Positions 33,150 through 45,193 of a stretch of DNA of 64,000 nucleotides are shown here, in pieces. Source of the DNA: Larix kaempferi (taxonomy: Eukaryota > Streptophyta > Pinopsida > Pinales > Pinaceae). A program made the position numbers and the translations under genes. Positions within the stretch are counted from its first letter, which is position 1. Each line of letters begins with the position of its first letter. The stretch is from the NCBI GenBank assembly GCA_027924585.1, contig BSBM01000007.1, forward strand, positions 14,680,001 to 14,744,000, given 5' to 3'. The notes under the pieces are model-generated. The model worked only from the letters and a program-made list of their open reading frames with translations. It did not search any database and was not told the DNA's origin.

Positions 33150-33836
33150 TGTTAGGATATCTCATCATTCACTTATGTACTTTGCATGCATTGCATGCAT
33201 CCGCATGCTTCCCAGTCATCAGTATGGTACCTCCAACACCTAGTCCTTAGTCTCCCAGCACTCGGGAGCTAATTTCCACTCATTTTAATCCCTCCTAGCC
33301 TGTCATGCACCCAGTTCTCACATTCCACTGAAGAAGGGTTCCTTTCTCACCTACTAGTCCAGTTACACTTCAGTTATCACTCCAACTTACCTCCGATTGA
33401 CCCATAATTGATGTTATCACCCTGATTGACCTCCGATGAGACATGAATGATAGTTATGAGTGCAGTTAACTCCTCATGCTCCCTCCACTGAGCCTCCATC
33501 CCTAGATTAGTGCCACTTACCATCAGTTACACTTATTACACTCAGTTAGACTCCGTTTGACACCTGTTTGACAGTGACTTGTGCATTGATGACCACCACT
33601 CATTGATGATGAGGACTCCTAGTTGGAGACAAGCTATGCCATTTAGTTAATTCAAATGACCACCTTGGTTAATTCGAATTGCTCACTCATTGTGACAGTA
33701 TTGTATTCTATTTTCACCCTTATTGGGATTATAGAGCACTGATGCATGCTTTTGCATAGTTTACACCATATTTTCTGAGTTTCATCTATTGTGATTGATT
33801 TACTTGTTCATTAGATCTGTTGTGACTAATTTTACA
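33150..33836 (+). repeat. Copia A 5' LTR (687 bp)
   Basis: Pairs with 45367-46038. The 15-bp length difference lies in a GCATGC-rich run near 33185-33210. Ends in TTTTACA directly before the primer site. Confidence 0.95.
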
Positions 33837-33849
33837 TGGTATCAGAGCC
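33837..33849 (+). promoter_or_regulatory. Copia A primer binding site
   Basis: TGGTATCAGAGCC directly after the LTR complements initiator methionine tRNA. Confidence 0.9.
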
Positions 33850-34204
33850 ATTGCAGGGACAAGATCTATTTTCTACAGGTGTTCTACAAGAAGATTTGAG
33901 TGAATTTGCTCAAAATTACTGAAGTTTTGGCATGAAAGATCTCATGTGCATGCAAAGTAGAAAAATACACTCCAATCCACTCCAGAAGCTTGAGTTTTCC
34001 ACATAATTTTTGGATTTGATACATTGGACCCATTCAACTTGTTTGATCTCCAATCCCTGGTGTGATGCAACTCTAAAAGGGTGGATTGTTCGACATTACT
34101 ATTCTTGTTTTGATTGTGATTTGCAGGTTAATCATCTACATCAATTGCATTCGCTCTCTTGTGTTTGACAAGTTCTTCTACATCAAGTGCACTCGCTATT
34201 TGAG

Positions 34205-35987
34205 ATGGAATACTCTTCTTCCAAGCTAGTTCTCACGCTTTCAATTATTTTGGATGGAAAGATGATATGGATATTATATTACGCTCAAAAGGGTTCTATA
34301 GAGTCACTGTTGGCCTCAAATTGGAGCCAAGCACATTGTCGGAAAGAACCAAACACTACAATAAGCTTGATGAAGCTTATGATCTCCTTTGCCTCTCCAT
34401 TTCCAAGGATCTTCACTTCCATCTCAGCGGATTGAAGACTCCAAAAGAAATATGGGATCAACTTGACAATCTCTTTGGCAAGCAGGACGAGCTTAGGGCC
34501 TTTCAATTGGAAAATGAATTGATTGCCCTTAGTCCTGAGAATTTCCAGACCATCAATGAGTTTTTCACAAAATTCAAGCACGTATCATTGCAGTTGAAGA
34601 ACGACGGGGTTGTGAAAGAGGATAAGCAATTAATCCTATCCATTCTCACAAATCTTGGGAAATATTACTCGATATTTGTCTCTACTTTCAATTTCGGTCG
34701 GCTAACTACCCCGAATTGGAAGATGCCTACCTTGAATGCCTTCATTGAGTCCGTCACAAAAGAGCACGATAAGTTGATTCAAATGGGGTCCATAAACTCC
34801 AAATATTCTTCCCTCTTTGCTCAAGGACCCAAGAATTTGAATGGTAAAGGAAAGCAAAGGAAAGAGAAGCCCAAATTCGAGCCTACCAAGCAAAGAGATA
34901 AAGGCACGCAACCGGAAGCACCATCCGGTTCGAGGAACAAGCAGAAGGGTAAAGAGGGAAAGGAAAAATCTAAATGTTCATATTGCAACTGCGGATTTCA
35001 TCCTGAAATTTCATGCATGAAGAAAACAATAGATCAAATGGCTCTCCTTTTGGAAAAGAATAACATATGTCTTCTCGACGGTGCATGGAAGGAGGATAGA
35101 AATGATGATCATGAAAGAGGTCAAGCACTCATGGCAACTGTTTCGAAACCCACCACTCTACTAATAGATTTCGGTGCCTTGAATCATATGGATGCAAACA
35201 TTGACTCCTTCTCTTCATTATATCCAAGCAACTCCATCCCCATCCATTTGGGAGATGACTCAAAAATTTCTTCGAAAGGCAAAGGTACCATCCATGTAGA
35301 GCATGGAAGCTTCCAGAATGTTCTCTATGTTCCTTCCTTGGCTTCAAATCTACTTTCTGTGTATCAAATGAAACACACTGGTAAACCGAAGCAAGTTACA
35401 TTCATCCCTAACAATGTCAAAATTTATGATATCAAAAGTGGAAGACTTATTGTAGTTCGAAAGGCAAACCACACTGCAAAATACTATGAGTTTTCTCACT
35501 TTGTGTCACTTGAAAAGCCCACTGCTCTCCTCACTCATGGAAATGAGGTTAGTAGGATTTGGAATGAACAGTTTGGACACCTTAATTACAAGTATTTGTT
35601 TCTGCTACAACAGAAATCCATGGTAGATGGTCTTCCAAAACTTCATTCCTCGAAGGGAATTTGCCTCGATTGCATTGTTGGGAAGCACCCTGAGCACAGA
35701 TTCGACTGCGGCAAAGCTAGCAGAGCTTCCACCATTTTGGGCCTCATACATTCTGATATTAGTGGTCCACTTACAAATATGTCCATGAAGTGTTCAAGGT
35801 ATGTTTTGACATTCATCGACGACTCTTCCCACTTTACTTGGGTATTTTTTCTCAAAAAAAAGTCAGAAGTGCTTGGAAAATTCAAGGATTTCAAGGCTTC
35901 TGTTGAGACCACAACTAAGAGAAAGCTCAAAGCTCTTAGATCTGATAATGGCGAAGAATATATCAAGACTAAGTTGCTGCAACTTTG
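34205..35987 (+). pseudogene. Copia A Gag-protease-integrase, 5' part
   Basis: The likely start is ATG 34205 (MEYSSSKLVL). A frameshift near 34255 moves to the long frame from 34267, which is then open for about 570 codons. Gag has KEIWDQLDNLFGKQDELR and a complete zinc knuckle C-SY-C-NCGF-H-PEIS-C (34975-35016). The protease active site reads LLIDFGALNHM; Ser of D-S-G is Phe (35170-35172), as one C-to-T change would give, so it should be dead. The integrase HHCC region (HLNY, CLDC) and core (HSDISGP, LRSDNGEEY) follow. Copia B enters at 35988 after the CTTTG target. Confidence 0.9.
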
Positions 35988-36633
35988 TGTTGATGTATAT
36001 GTAACTTCGAAATGTATTTCACATATATGCATATTGTATTCCTATAGAGATGTTATTATTCCTCTATACGGAAGTGTCGTCATTTATATTGTAAGTTTTG
36101 TAACTTATACTTGATGGGTTATTAGACCACCTTATTGGGGTCGGCTTTGTATAAGTCATGTGGGTCAAAGGGTTATTAGACCACCCTATTGGGGGTCGAC
36201 CATGTGGTTCAAAGGGTTATTAGACCACCCTAGTGGGGGTCGGCCCAGTCAGCATTATGTTAAGTGGTTAAGTTGAGGCCGACCTAGTTGAGTAAAGGTC
36301 AAGTCAAGTTAGTGTATAAATAGAGAGTGTGTCTCTCGCATTTTACACATTTTATTCTCTCACTCACACTTGGGAGAGTGCCGCACTTATGGAGGAGGAG
36401 GCTCTACAGCTAGGAGAAGACTATCTCTTGTATTCTGGTTGTATCATTGCTCTATCTATCTCTGAGGAAGTTATTGGGGTTTTTCACCTTTATGGTTTTC
36501 CCCAAGTAAACTCTGTGTCTCTTGTGTGCTTGCATTATTGTGTCCATGATTGATATGTTGTAGATTTGCTGTACATGTTGTTCTTTTAGTTAAGATCCTA
36601 GATCAGATTGAATTAAATTCTGAAAATTTAACA
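35988..36633 (+). repeat. Copia B 5' LTR (646 bp)
   Basis: Contains three copies of GGGTTATTAGACCACC at 36116, 36170 and 36214, and a TATAAATA box at 36315. Its partner is 42247-42892. Confidence 0.95.
36315..36322 (+). promoter_or_regulatory. Copia B 5' LTR TATA box
   Basis: TATAAATA in the context GTGTATAAATAGAGAG, with TCTCTC and CACTCACACTT tracts just downstream where transcription would start. The 3' LTR keeps it at 42574. Confidence 0.7.
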
Positions 36634-36645
36634 TGGTATCAGAGC
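36634..36645 (+). promoter_or_regulatory. Copia B primer binding site
   Basis: TGGTATCAGAGC directly after the LTR, complementary to initiator methionine tRNA. Confidence 0.9.
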
Positions 36646-39640
36646 TAGCCTGAAAGAAGGCATGATATGGCATGTATGACACTTGTTGCACTTACGATGC
36701 TAGGGCTTGATATAGCAAAAACCAGTCATTGTAGCACTTTCGCTATAAATACATTTTGGCGAAGTTTTCGGATCTGAAAAGTTTACAGGTCGAAGACCAT
36801 ATCCCCATGTACCTTGTGTCCAAAGGAAAACCTCTAATTCGTTGTACTTTGTGATTTATGATTTGTACAATATAGGGTTTCTGCCTCTTCCAGATCTGAG
36901 TCAAAATTAGGTGACCTTGGGAAAAAGTTCATAACTTAGGCTAGGAAGCTCCAAATGAAATTTTGTAAAAATTTACAAGTAGTACACAGACTATGCTATC
37001 TCAGGAACAAATTTCAGAGGTCGAAGTTGAACCAGTGACATGTGGCACGCAGTACAAGTTCGCTCTCCTGTATTATCCCATAAACAGGTCACGTTGCGAC
37101 ACTTGGCATAAATCTATCTCAGAAAATCCAATTGAGGTAAGACCTGTCGGGATGGAAATACAACAGGTTGGGATATATCAGGAAAAATTTTCAGAGGCCG
37201 AAGTTGAAACAATGACACATGGTACTCCGTACAAGTTCGCTCTCCTATATTATCCCATAAACAGGTCACGTCGTGACACTTGGCATAACTCTCTCTCAGA
37301 GAATCCAATTGAGATCAGACCTGTCTGGATGGAAATATAATAGATCGGGATATCTCAGAAACAATTTTCAGACCTTGTGGATTGAAAAGTTCGGAGTTAC
37401 ACCAGAAACAATCAGGTACATAGTTCTGTCAAAACAAAATTATTTTTTAGTACCTTCATTCATGGCTTCCGGAATTTAGGGCTTCGGAGAAAGTTGGAAT
37501 TTTTGTAATCGGAGACCACGGATGGATGCTACTCATCAAAATCGAAATTTAGAGACCAAGATCATATTTTTTGGTTGGGCAGAAGGCCGGGCTTGATCAA
37601 ACCCCAGTTCAGGACTTTGATCGGAAAGATGGAAAATTAGGGCTTCTGCAAAAATTGGAATTTTGGAAATCTGTGACCACAGCTAGAAGCGCCTCAGAAA
37701 AATCAAAGATTAGAGTTTTGAATCAAATCTTTTGGTTGGGTGAAGCTCCAATAAACTCAAACCCTAATTCAGGGTCCTCCCTAGTGAATATGGGAATCTA
37801 AAAGGCAATTTCGAGGGGTGAAACTTTGCAGTTTTCAAATTTTGAATATACCAACTTGATCAGCTCATCAAGGCGCATATTTCTATCCTTTCGGAAGTTT
37901 GAAATTCAAAGTTTGAATTTTTGGGGTTTCTTTGACAAACCCTAATCCAGCTCCAGGTCTAGTTCTTGTAAATCAAGTGGATTGGGTTAATCCTAGAAGA
38001 AGATGGATTGGTCACCTGCATAAGTGAAGAAGTTCCTCTCAGAGGGAGATGAAGCTAAGGCCTTCCATAAGAAGATTACAAGCAATCTTGACAGGTATGG
38101 CTTACAGGTATGTTTCATGGTTAAGTTTATCATATGTTTGTCTTCATATCATTACAGTACAATCTTGATTAATTACTCGACTTGTTGTATCACCTTAATA
38201 GAAGATATTCATTGATTAAGGTTTTGACACTTATGATTGTACTAATGCATTGTGATGTTGTATGAGGTTTATGTTGTTTGCTAACAAAAAAGGCACACCA
38301 AGAAAGTCAAATCATGTTCTACTTCAAGAACATATGCTCATGGTGACATGAAGACAAAGATTCATCCATTGTCATGGATCACATAGAAGATCTACTTTCG
38401 AGGTATGTATAACTTGGTTCTACAATGGTTAACTTACGAGACATGCAGGTTACTAGCACAAGTCACTGAAGAGAACCAAAAGACATTATGCAGGTATGTT
38501 AGACATAACTAGCTAGCATGCTAATCCAGGTATGTGTTTCCTATATCAAGCTAGAATCCTACCTTGTGTTAGGATCTTATATTGTTGTGTTGTTGATAAT
38601 GATTATTCATGAAGTCATAGGTTTGAATAATCATGGTTGTATGCATACTATGTTTTTTACCATAATTGATGATATGACTAACCAAAAGAATCATGAAGGT
38701 ATAGGTTTGAATAATCACGGGTTTTATGCATATTATATCTCTTATCTTGATTGATAATTCAACTAACTAGAAGAGTCCTATGATCAAATAAGAATATGTA
38801 TGAGTAAAAGAAGACTTCCCTGAAACCTTGAATACTAATGTTTATTATCTGTGAATGATCATGAATATACATGTTTAAGATTATTGTGTTTTGATAGTAT
38901 TAAGATTATACTAATAAATGTGTGATTATGTATGAGACCTCAAGGATAACAAAATTATGATACTAATAAGCATGCATAGTGATTAAGGATGGATGTAAGT
39001 TCAAGGACAGGTAATCCAGGAAGCAAAGATCAAGAGGGAGCACACTCTAGTTGTTCCTGTAAGAAAGCAAAGGAGCACACTTCAGTAGTTCTGCAAGGAT
39101 GCAAATATTCAGAGAGAGTTGACCACTTCTCACAATCCACATAAGAATGGAGTTGCAGAAAAGAAGCAAAGACTGAGAGGGAGTCAACCCAACAAACAAA
39201 CAAAGATAAGTATTTGAATTGTCATTACTTGCATATTTTATTGTTTAAATAATATTGTTCAATAATGTATATACTGATGTTCCTAGACTTAGGATATGTA
39301 TTGTGCATATTAGAATGATTGCATTAATGAACAGTATACTACTAATATGCATGTGATGGGTAAGTGGCCTATGGCACTGTACAACATTCCAGTGCTACTT
39401 ATCTAGAATGAAACCTCTTTGCTGACATGTTGGCAGTAGTGCAAACTCTTTACAATGTTCTGGTAGAGACTGGAAGGCATCTAGAAAGTTGTGGAACATA
39501 GATAAATGTTGTATTGAAGCATTGGCTAAGATAATTGCATGACTGTATGACATATTTCTTTATGTGTAAGAATTTGTTCTGAAAACTATGAGATGTTTTC
39601 TAATCATGCAATTTAACTTGTTGTGTAGGAAAGATCGTAT
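36646..39640 (+). other. Copia B internal region, coding decayed or absent
   Basis: About 3 kb where gag, protease and integrase are expected. I see only short frames without their motifs. It holds a 177-bp tandem duplication (about 37000-37370) and five CAGGTATG or AGGTATGT words between 38092 and 38535. The element may be a non-autonomous derivative whose gag was replaced, or simply very old. Confidence 0.5.
37000..37370. repeat. 177-bp tandem duplication in copia B
   Basis: CGAAGTTGAA occurs at 37022 and 37199. TACAAGTTCGCTCTCCT, TTATCCCATAAACAGGTCAC and GACACTTGGCATAA occur in both units. Because 177 is divisible by three, one frame (36993-37340, 115 codons) stays open across both copies, giving a repeated peptide. 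Confidence 0.85.
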
Positions 39641-40870
39641 GCCATCACCTACAAAAGAAGAACTACAACATTTGTTTAGCAAAAAAAATATCTATTGAAG
39701 ATATTGAAGTTCCCAGGATATGGGAAGAATGCCATGATCTGTCGATCATGAAGAATGACGTTTGGGATGTAGTCCCAAGACCTGAAGGGAAGTTTGTTAT
39801 GACTTCCATATGGATCTATCAAGATCAAGCATGTTGCAGATGGCAGCATAGAGAAATATAAAAGTGATGAAATAGAAGATACACCAGATGGATTTCAAGA
39901 CAGCTTTCTTGAATGGTGTAGTTGAAGAAGAAGTGTATGTGGAGCAGCCACTTGGTTCTGAGACACATGACAGGGAGTCATATATGTGCAGAACTTGGGT
40001 ATGATGCACCACTTTCTAGGTATGGAGGTGTGGCAGAGTGCAGGTGGAATCTTCCTTGGACAAGGGAAGTATGCAATAGAGATCCTGAAGAGGTTCGGGA
40101 TGATGGATTGCAAGGCCATGGCCACACCTATGGCATCGAATCTGAAGCTTCTATGTGATACTTCATCTGAGCCGGTTGATGTCTCTATGTATCGTGAGAT
40201 GATTGGGTCCTTGATGTACCTGACGAACACAAGACCAAATATTTGCTTTGCTGTGAACACATTGAGCAAGTTCCTGGCGGATCCGAGGAGTGTTCACCTG
40301 ATTGTTGTAAAACATGTTCTGAGGTACCTGAAGGGTACAGTGGATTATGGGCTCAAGTATGAAGAAAATCAAAAGTTTAACCTGCAGGGTTATGTTGACT
40401 CAGATTGGGCTGGCAGTGCTGCAAATAAGAAGAGCACATCTGGGTGCTATTTCAGTAGGGGATCAGGTGTGATCTCTTGGTTTAGCAGGAAGTAGTCCTG
40501 CGTAGCACTGAGTACAGCTGAGGCAGAGTATGTTGCAGCCTGCTCAGATAGTTGTCACGCATTATGGCTACGGAATCTACTGTCTGAGTTATTTGATATC
40601 CCGTTGGATGCTACTGGTATCTTCTGTGATAACCAGAGTTGTGTGAAGTCGTCTGAGAACCCAGTGTTTCATGATAGGTCGAAACACATAGAGATCAAAT
40701 ATCACTATATCAGGGATATGGTGCAGAGAGGCGCTATGAAGCTCCTGTATGTTGCGACAGACGAGCAGATTGCAGATGTGCTGACGAAGCCACTAGCCAG
40801 AGTGAAGTTCGAGTACTTCAGAGAGAGGCTTGGTGTTATTCGGATTGATGACACTTCGAGGAAGAAGTGA
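39640..40870 (+). pseudogene. Copia B reverse transcriptase (deleted) and RNase H
   Basis: The RT start is recognisable at about 39740-39830 (NDVWDVVPRPEGK). The central palm with YVDD is missing or scrambled. From 39986 the frame shows MHHFLGMEVW, YREMIGSLMYLTNTRPNICF and RYLKGTVDYGL (RT end). RNase H follows with VDSDWAGSAANKKSTSGCYF, a stop at 40493-40495, LSTAEAEYVAA, FCDNQSCVK and HIEIKYHYIRDMV to the stop at 40868-40870. It is clearly copia type and inactive. Confidence 0.9.
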
Positions 40871-40954
40871 TGGACACATTTGCTGAAGCCATTCCAAGCA
40901 TGTTGGAAGGAGGATCCTTCACATGGCTGTGGATGTAAGCGCTGGATGATGTTC

Positions 40955-41330
40955 TGGTTTCTGCTTTGTATGATCAGTTGGATCATTTTCATGTATGTAT
41001 GTATGCATCATGTTGGATGCTGGATATGATCAGTTGGATCATTTATATGTATGTACACATCATGTTGGATGCTGGATATGATCGATTGGATCATGTGTAT
41101 GCATTTTTGTATATGCATCATGTTGGATGCTTGGACCATGTATTTGTATATGTATCAGGTGGATACATTGTATGATCAGGTGGATCATGTATGGTGATAT
41201 GTATCATGTATTTGTATCAGGTGGATACACTGTATGATCAGGTGGATCATGTATGATGATATGTATCAGGTAGATACTTGGTATGCATCAGGTAGATGCA
41301 TTGGATGATCAGGATGATCATGGATGATGA
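40955..41330. repeat. GATCAGTTGGATCAT / GATCAGGTGGATAC repeats in copia B
   Basis: Imperfect units of about 38-70 bases contain ATGATCAGKTGGATCATG and CATCATGTTGGATGCT. The words GATCA and TGATC form many small dyads. It lies just after pol. Confidence 0.75.
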
Positions 41331-41449
41331 GCTTCAGGATGTTGCTCCAGATGACATGCAACAGGATGTTGCAGTGATGATGATCAGGATGATGTATGGT
41401 GAGTATCAGGTTGATACTCTATGGCCTTGGATCAGGTTGTGTAGATGAG

Positions 41450-42040
41450 CATATAATTTGGCCTTGGGAGATTTGCAGATAGTCTTTCGAGGTTTTTCCT
41501 ATGGCATATAATTTGGCCTTGGGATATCTGGAAAATGCTCTTTCGAGGTTTTGCTCTGGGAGGACATATAATTTGGCCCTAGGAGATCTGCAGATAGTCT
41601 TTCGAGGTTTTGCCTATGGCATATAATCTGGCTCTGGGATATCTGGTAGATGCTCTTTCGAGGTTTTGTCCGATGGCATATAATATGTCTCTGGGAGATC
41701 CGATAGGTTGGGCTATGTGCCCGTAATAAGTCCTGGGATGCTCTTGCGAGGTTTTTCCATGACCACATATAATATGTCCCTGGGAGATCCTATAGGTAGA
41801 GCTGTGTGCTCGTAACAGCCTGGGATGCTCTTGCGAGGTTTTGTGGTGACCACATATAATATGTCCCTGGGAGATCCTATAGGTAGAGCTGTGTGCTCGT
41901 AACAGCCTGGGATGCTCTTGCGAGGTTTTGTGGTGAGGTCACATATAATATGGCCCTGGGAGATCCTATAGGTAGAGCCATGTGCTCGTAACAGCCTGGG
42001 ATGCTCTTTCGAGGTTTTGTGACGCATGTAATAAGTCCTG
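41450..42040. repeat. 55-60 bp then 88-bp tandem array before copia B 3' LTR
   Basis: CATATAAT starts units at 41450, 41505, 41565, 41620 and 41677 (spacing 55-60), then at 41765, 41853 and 41942 (spacing 88-89). Each holds CTGGGAGATC and TCGAGGTTTT or GCGAGGTTTT. The longer units insert a GTGCTCGTAACAGCCTGG block, so the array grew in two steps. The minus-strand open frame here is a by-product. Confidence 0.9.
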
Positions 42041-42237
42041 AAAATTCCATAGTATGGTCAGTGATGACGAAGACCTGTAGGTGGTGGGCCTACATCCAGT
42101 ATGAAAAAGGACTGGCTCTGTACAACTTCCTATGATGAGTAGATTCAAAGATTGATTGAGATAGCAGTAGCAGTGACGATGATCCAAAGAAGATGACTTG
42201 TGCTAGAAGACCTGTGTCAAGAAATACCTTCCTAGTT

Positions 42238-42246
42238 AAGAGGGAG
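42238..42246 (+). promoter_or_regulatory. Copia B polypurine tract
   Basis: AAGAGGGAG directly before the 3' LTR start TGTTGATG, the plus-strand primer. Confidence 0.8.
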
Positions 42247-42892
42247 TGTTGATGTATATGTAACTTCGGAATGTATTTCACATATATGCATATTGTATTC
42301 CTATAGATATGTTATTATTCTTCTATATGGAAGTGTCGTCATTTATATTGTAAGTGTCATAACTTATACTTGATGGGTTATTAGACCACCTTGTTGGGGT
42401 CGGCTCTGTATAAGTCATGTGGGTCAAAGGGTTATTAGACCACCCTATTGGGGGTCGGCCATGTGGGTCAAAGGGTTATTAGACCACCCTAGTGGGGGTC
42501 GGCCCAGTTAGCATTATGTTAAGTGGTTAAGTTGAGGCCGACCTAGTTGAGTAAAGGTCAAGTCAAGTTAGTGTATAAATAGAGAGTGTGTCTCTCTCAT
42601 TTTACACATTCTATTCTCTCACTCACACTTAGGAGAGTGGTGCACTTGTGGAGGAGGAGGCTCTGCTGCTAGGAGAAGACTATCTCTTGTATTCTGGTTG
42701 TATCATTGCTCTATCTATCTCTGAGGAAGTTATTGGGGTTTTTCACCTTTATGGTTTTCCCCAAGTAAACTCTGTGTCTCTTGTGTGCTTGCATTATTGT
42801 GTCCATGATTGATATGTTGTAGATTTGCTGTACATGTTGTTCTCTCAGTTAAGATCCTATATCATATTGAAGTAAATTCTGAAAATTTAACA
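42247..42892 (+). repeat. Copia B 3' LTR (646 bp)
   Basis: Same length as the 5' LTR with only substitutions; ends AATTTAACA followed by the CTTTG target duplication. Confidence 0.95.
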
Positions 42893-43708
42893 CTTTGTGC
42901 CGAAAGCAGAATTCAGATCCAACATACATTTCCCTACACACACTAGCAGAACGGTGTAGCGAAAAGGAAGAATCGGTCACTGAAAGAGATGACTACCTGC
43001 ATGCTTGAGTCAAAAGGTTTGGCTGAAAATATTTGGGTTGAAGCCATTAATGTTGTTGCATATATGCAAAACCGAGTTCCACATTCATCCGTGAAAGGTA
43101 AAACTCCTTTCGAAGCATTCTTTGGTCGCAAACTGGATGTGTCCAATTTGAGGGTTTCTGGCTCCACTGCATGGGCTAGAATTCCTTCTGATAAGAGAAA
43201 GTCTTTGGATCCACAAAGTATTGAATGTATCCTGATAGGATATGGGGAATAATCAAAAGAATATAAAATCATGAATATCAGATCCAAAAAGGTATTCATA
43301 GAGCGAAGTGTGAAGTTTGAAGAACCACTGCCAGATTTGAAACTAGTTGAGGAAAACACTACTGATATGCACCCTTCACAAGAAGAAGATTCGAGTGACT
43401 ATGAAGAAATCATTGGATCTGATATCTCTTATATTATATCATACTTTGATGGCCATGACATATCAGGTTCGGAATCATACCATAATGATCCTCCTCAGTT
43501 ACCAAAGTGGGCTCAAAACACTCTACAATTTGCTGCTCCAAACATTGGAAATCCTGCTGATCCAAGGAGAACAAGAGCAGACTATCAAAGAGAAAGTATG
43601 GCTCTTTATTTTTCTGATCCATTATTATCTGAGAAATGTTGTTTGATGATTGGTTCAGATCCCAAATCAGACTATCATGCCCACTGAGATCCACGATGGA
43701 AAACTGCC
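42893..43708 (+). pseudogene. Copia A integrase, 3' part
   Basis: This continues the copia A frame after copia B. The QNGVAKRKNRSL motif (usually QNGVAERKNR) appears at about 42948, preceded by a stop. Then come CMLESKGLAENIWVEAINVV, KTPFEAFFGRKLDVSNLRVSG and the linker to RT. Stops lie at 43250-43252 and 43685-43687. In the motif the catalytic Glu is read as Lys, so the DDE triad is lost. Confidence 0.85.
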
Positions 43709-45193
43709 ATGGATGAAGAGTACAGTTCTCTTCAAAAGAACAATACATGGGAGCTAGTTTTTCTTCCACCTGAAAGAAAATTAGTTCAATGCAAGTGGAT
43801 ATACTGCACTAAGGTTGGTACTGATGGATCTATTAGAAAATACAAAGCTAGTTTGGTGGCAAAAGGTTTCTCCCAAGTCCAAGGTGTGGACTACACTGAG
43901 ACTTTTGCACCAGTTGCAAAGATGGATTCCATCCGCCTAGTTTTGGCCATTGCCGCATCCAAGCACTGGGAAGTGCACCACATGGATGTGAAGAGTGATT
44001 TTCTACATGGAGACCTTAATGAGGAGGTATATATGAAACAAATAGAAGGATACATATTAGATCCATCATTAGTTTGCAGATTGAAGAAATCTTTGTATGG
44101 ATTGAAACAGGCCCCAAGAGCTTGGTACGCAAAGATGGACTCCTTCCTTCTTTCTCAGAATTTCAAAAGATGCAAATATGATCCTAATGTTTACCTACAG
44201 AAAGTAAAAGATAATTTGTTGATTGTAGTTTTATATGTTGATGAAATTCTCATTACTGGTAGCACTCTCCTTACATTTAACAAGCTGAAAACTACTTTAA
44301 ATCTAGCTTTTGATATGAGCGATTTGGGCTTGCTTGAGCAATTTTTGGGCTTGGAGATAGCTCAAAATTTTGATGGGATAACATTATCTCAGAAAAAGTA
44401 TGCTAAAGACCTGCTATTAAATTTTAATATGGCAGAATGTAAGGCTGCTCCATTCCCATTCCTCTCAGGAACCAGTCTTGAAGAGGGAAATACTACACCG
44501 CTTGCAGATTGCACTATGTATCGACAATTGATTGGTTCACTACTCTACTTGACACACTCAAGGCCTGATATATCTTATGTTGTGAGGGCTGTATCAAGGT
44601 ATATGCAGCATCCCCATGAGCTTCATTGGCGGGAAGCCAAGCGGATCTTGCAGTATGTGCAAGGTACAAAACATTTTGGCATACATTATGCTGCAGATTC
44701 TGAGCTAGATTTCATTGGTTTTACTGATTCAGATTGGGAAAGTGTTAGCATAGATCGGAAGTCCACTTCTAGATATGTTTTCATGATTGGAAATGGGCCT
44801 ATTTTCTGGTCAAGCAAAAAGCAGGCAGCCATTTCACTTTCTTCAGCAAAGGCAGAGTATCGAGGGGCAATCAATGCCTGCATTCAGGCAGTTTGGTTGC
44901 AGGGTATTCTTTCCGAGTTTGATTTTTGCAGCACTACTTCTACTGTCCTATTTTGTGAAAATCAAAGTGCTATTAAGATTTCCACCGATCAAGTTCAGCG
45001 GTAGAGGACCAAACACATTGAGATTCATATGCACTACATTCGAGAGTTGGTGCATGATTGCACCATCATTCTGCAATATTGCCCTACCGATGAGCAAATT
45101 GTAGACATCTTCACCAAGAGCTTCACTGAGAAGAAGTTCTCTTACCTCCGTTCACTATTGGGGGTGAGTTCCATCATGGTGGAGATAGATTAG
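43709..45193 (+). pseudogene. Copia A reverse transcriptase and RNase H
   Basis: A frame of 431 codons runs to 45004, then past a TAG to the end at 45193. RT shows VQCKWIYCTKVGTDGSIRKY, FAPVAKMDSIRLVLAIAA, SLYGLKQAPRAWY, and the palm site LYVDEILITGS (44234-44245). Here the second Asp of YVDD is Glu, so polymerase activity is doubtful. The RT end MYRQLIGSLLYLTHSRPDIS is followed by RNase H: TDSDWESVSIDRKSTSRYVF, LSSAKAEYRGA, ENQSAIKIS and HIEIHMHYIREL. This is the best preserved coding block in the window. Confidence 0.95.

Larger units (their letters stand above)
35988..42892 (+). mobile_element. Copia B: Ty1/copia element inserted in copia A integrase
   Basis: LTRs 35988-36633 and 42247-42892 are both 646 bp, beginning TGTTGATGTATATG and ending AATTTAACA. 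By eye they differ at about 25 sites with no indels, near 4 percent. The target duplication CTTTG is perfect (35983-35987 and 42893-42897). The primer site is 36634-36645 and the polypurine tract 42238-42246. Gag and integrase are not recognisable; only RT end and RNase H remain. Confidence 0.95.

Noticed and set aside
41499-42027. Minus-strand frames of 89-104 codons
   Set aside because: By-products of the 55/88-bp tandem array in copia B.
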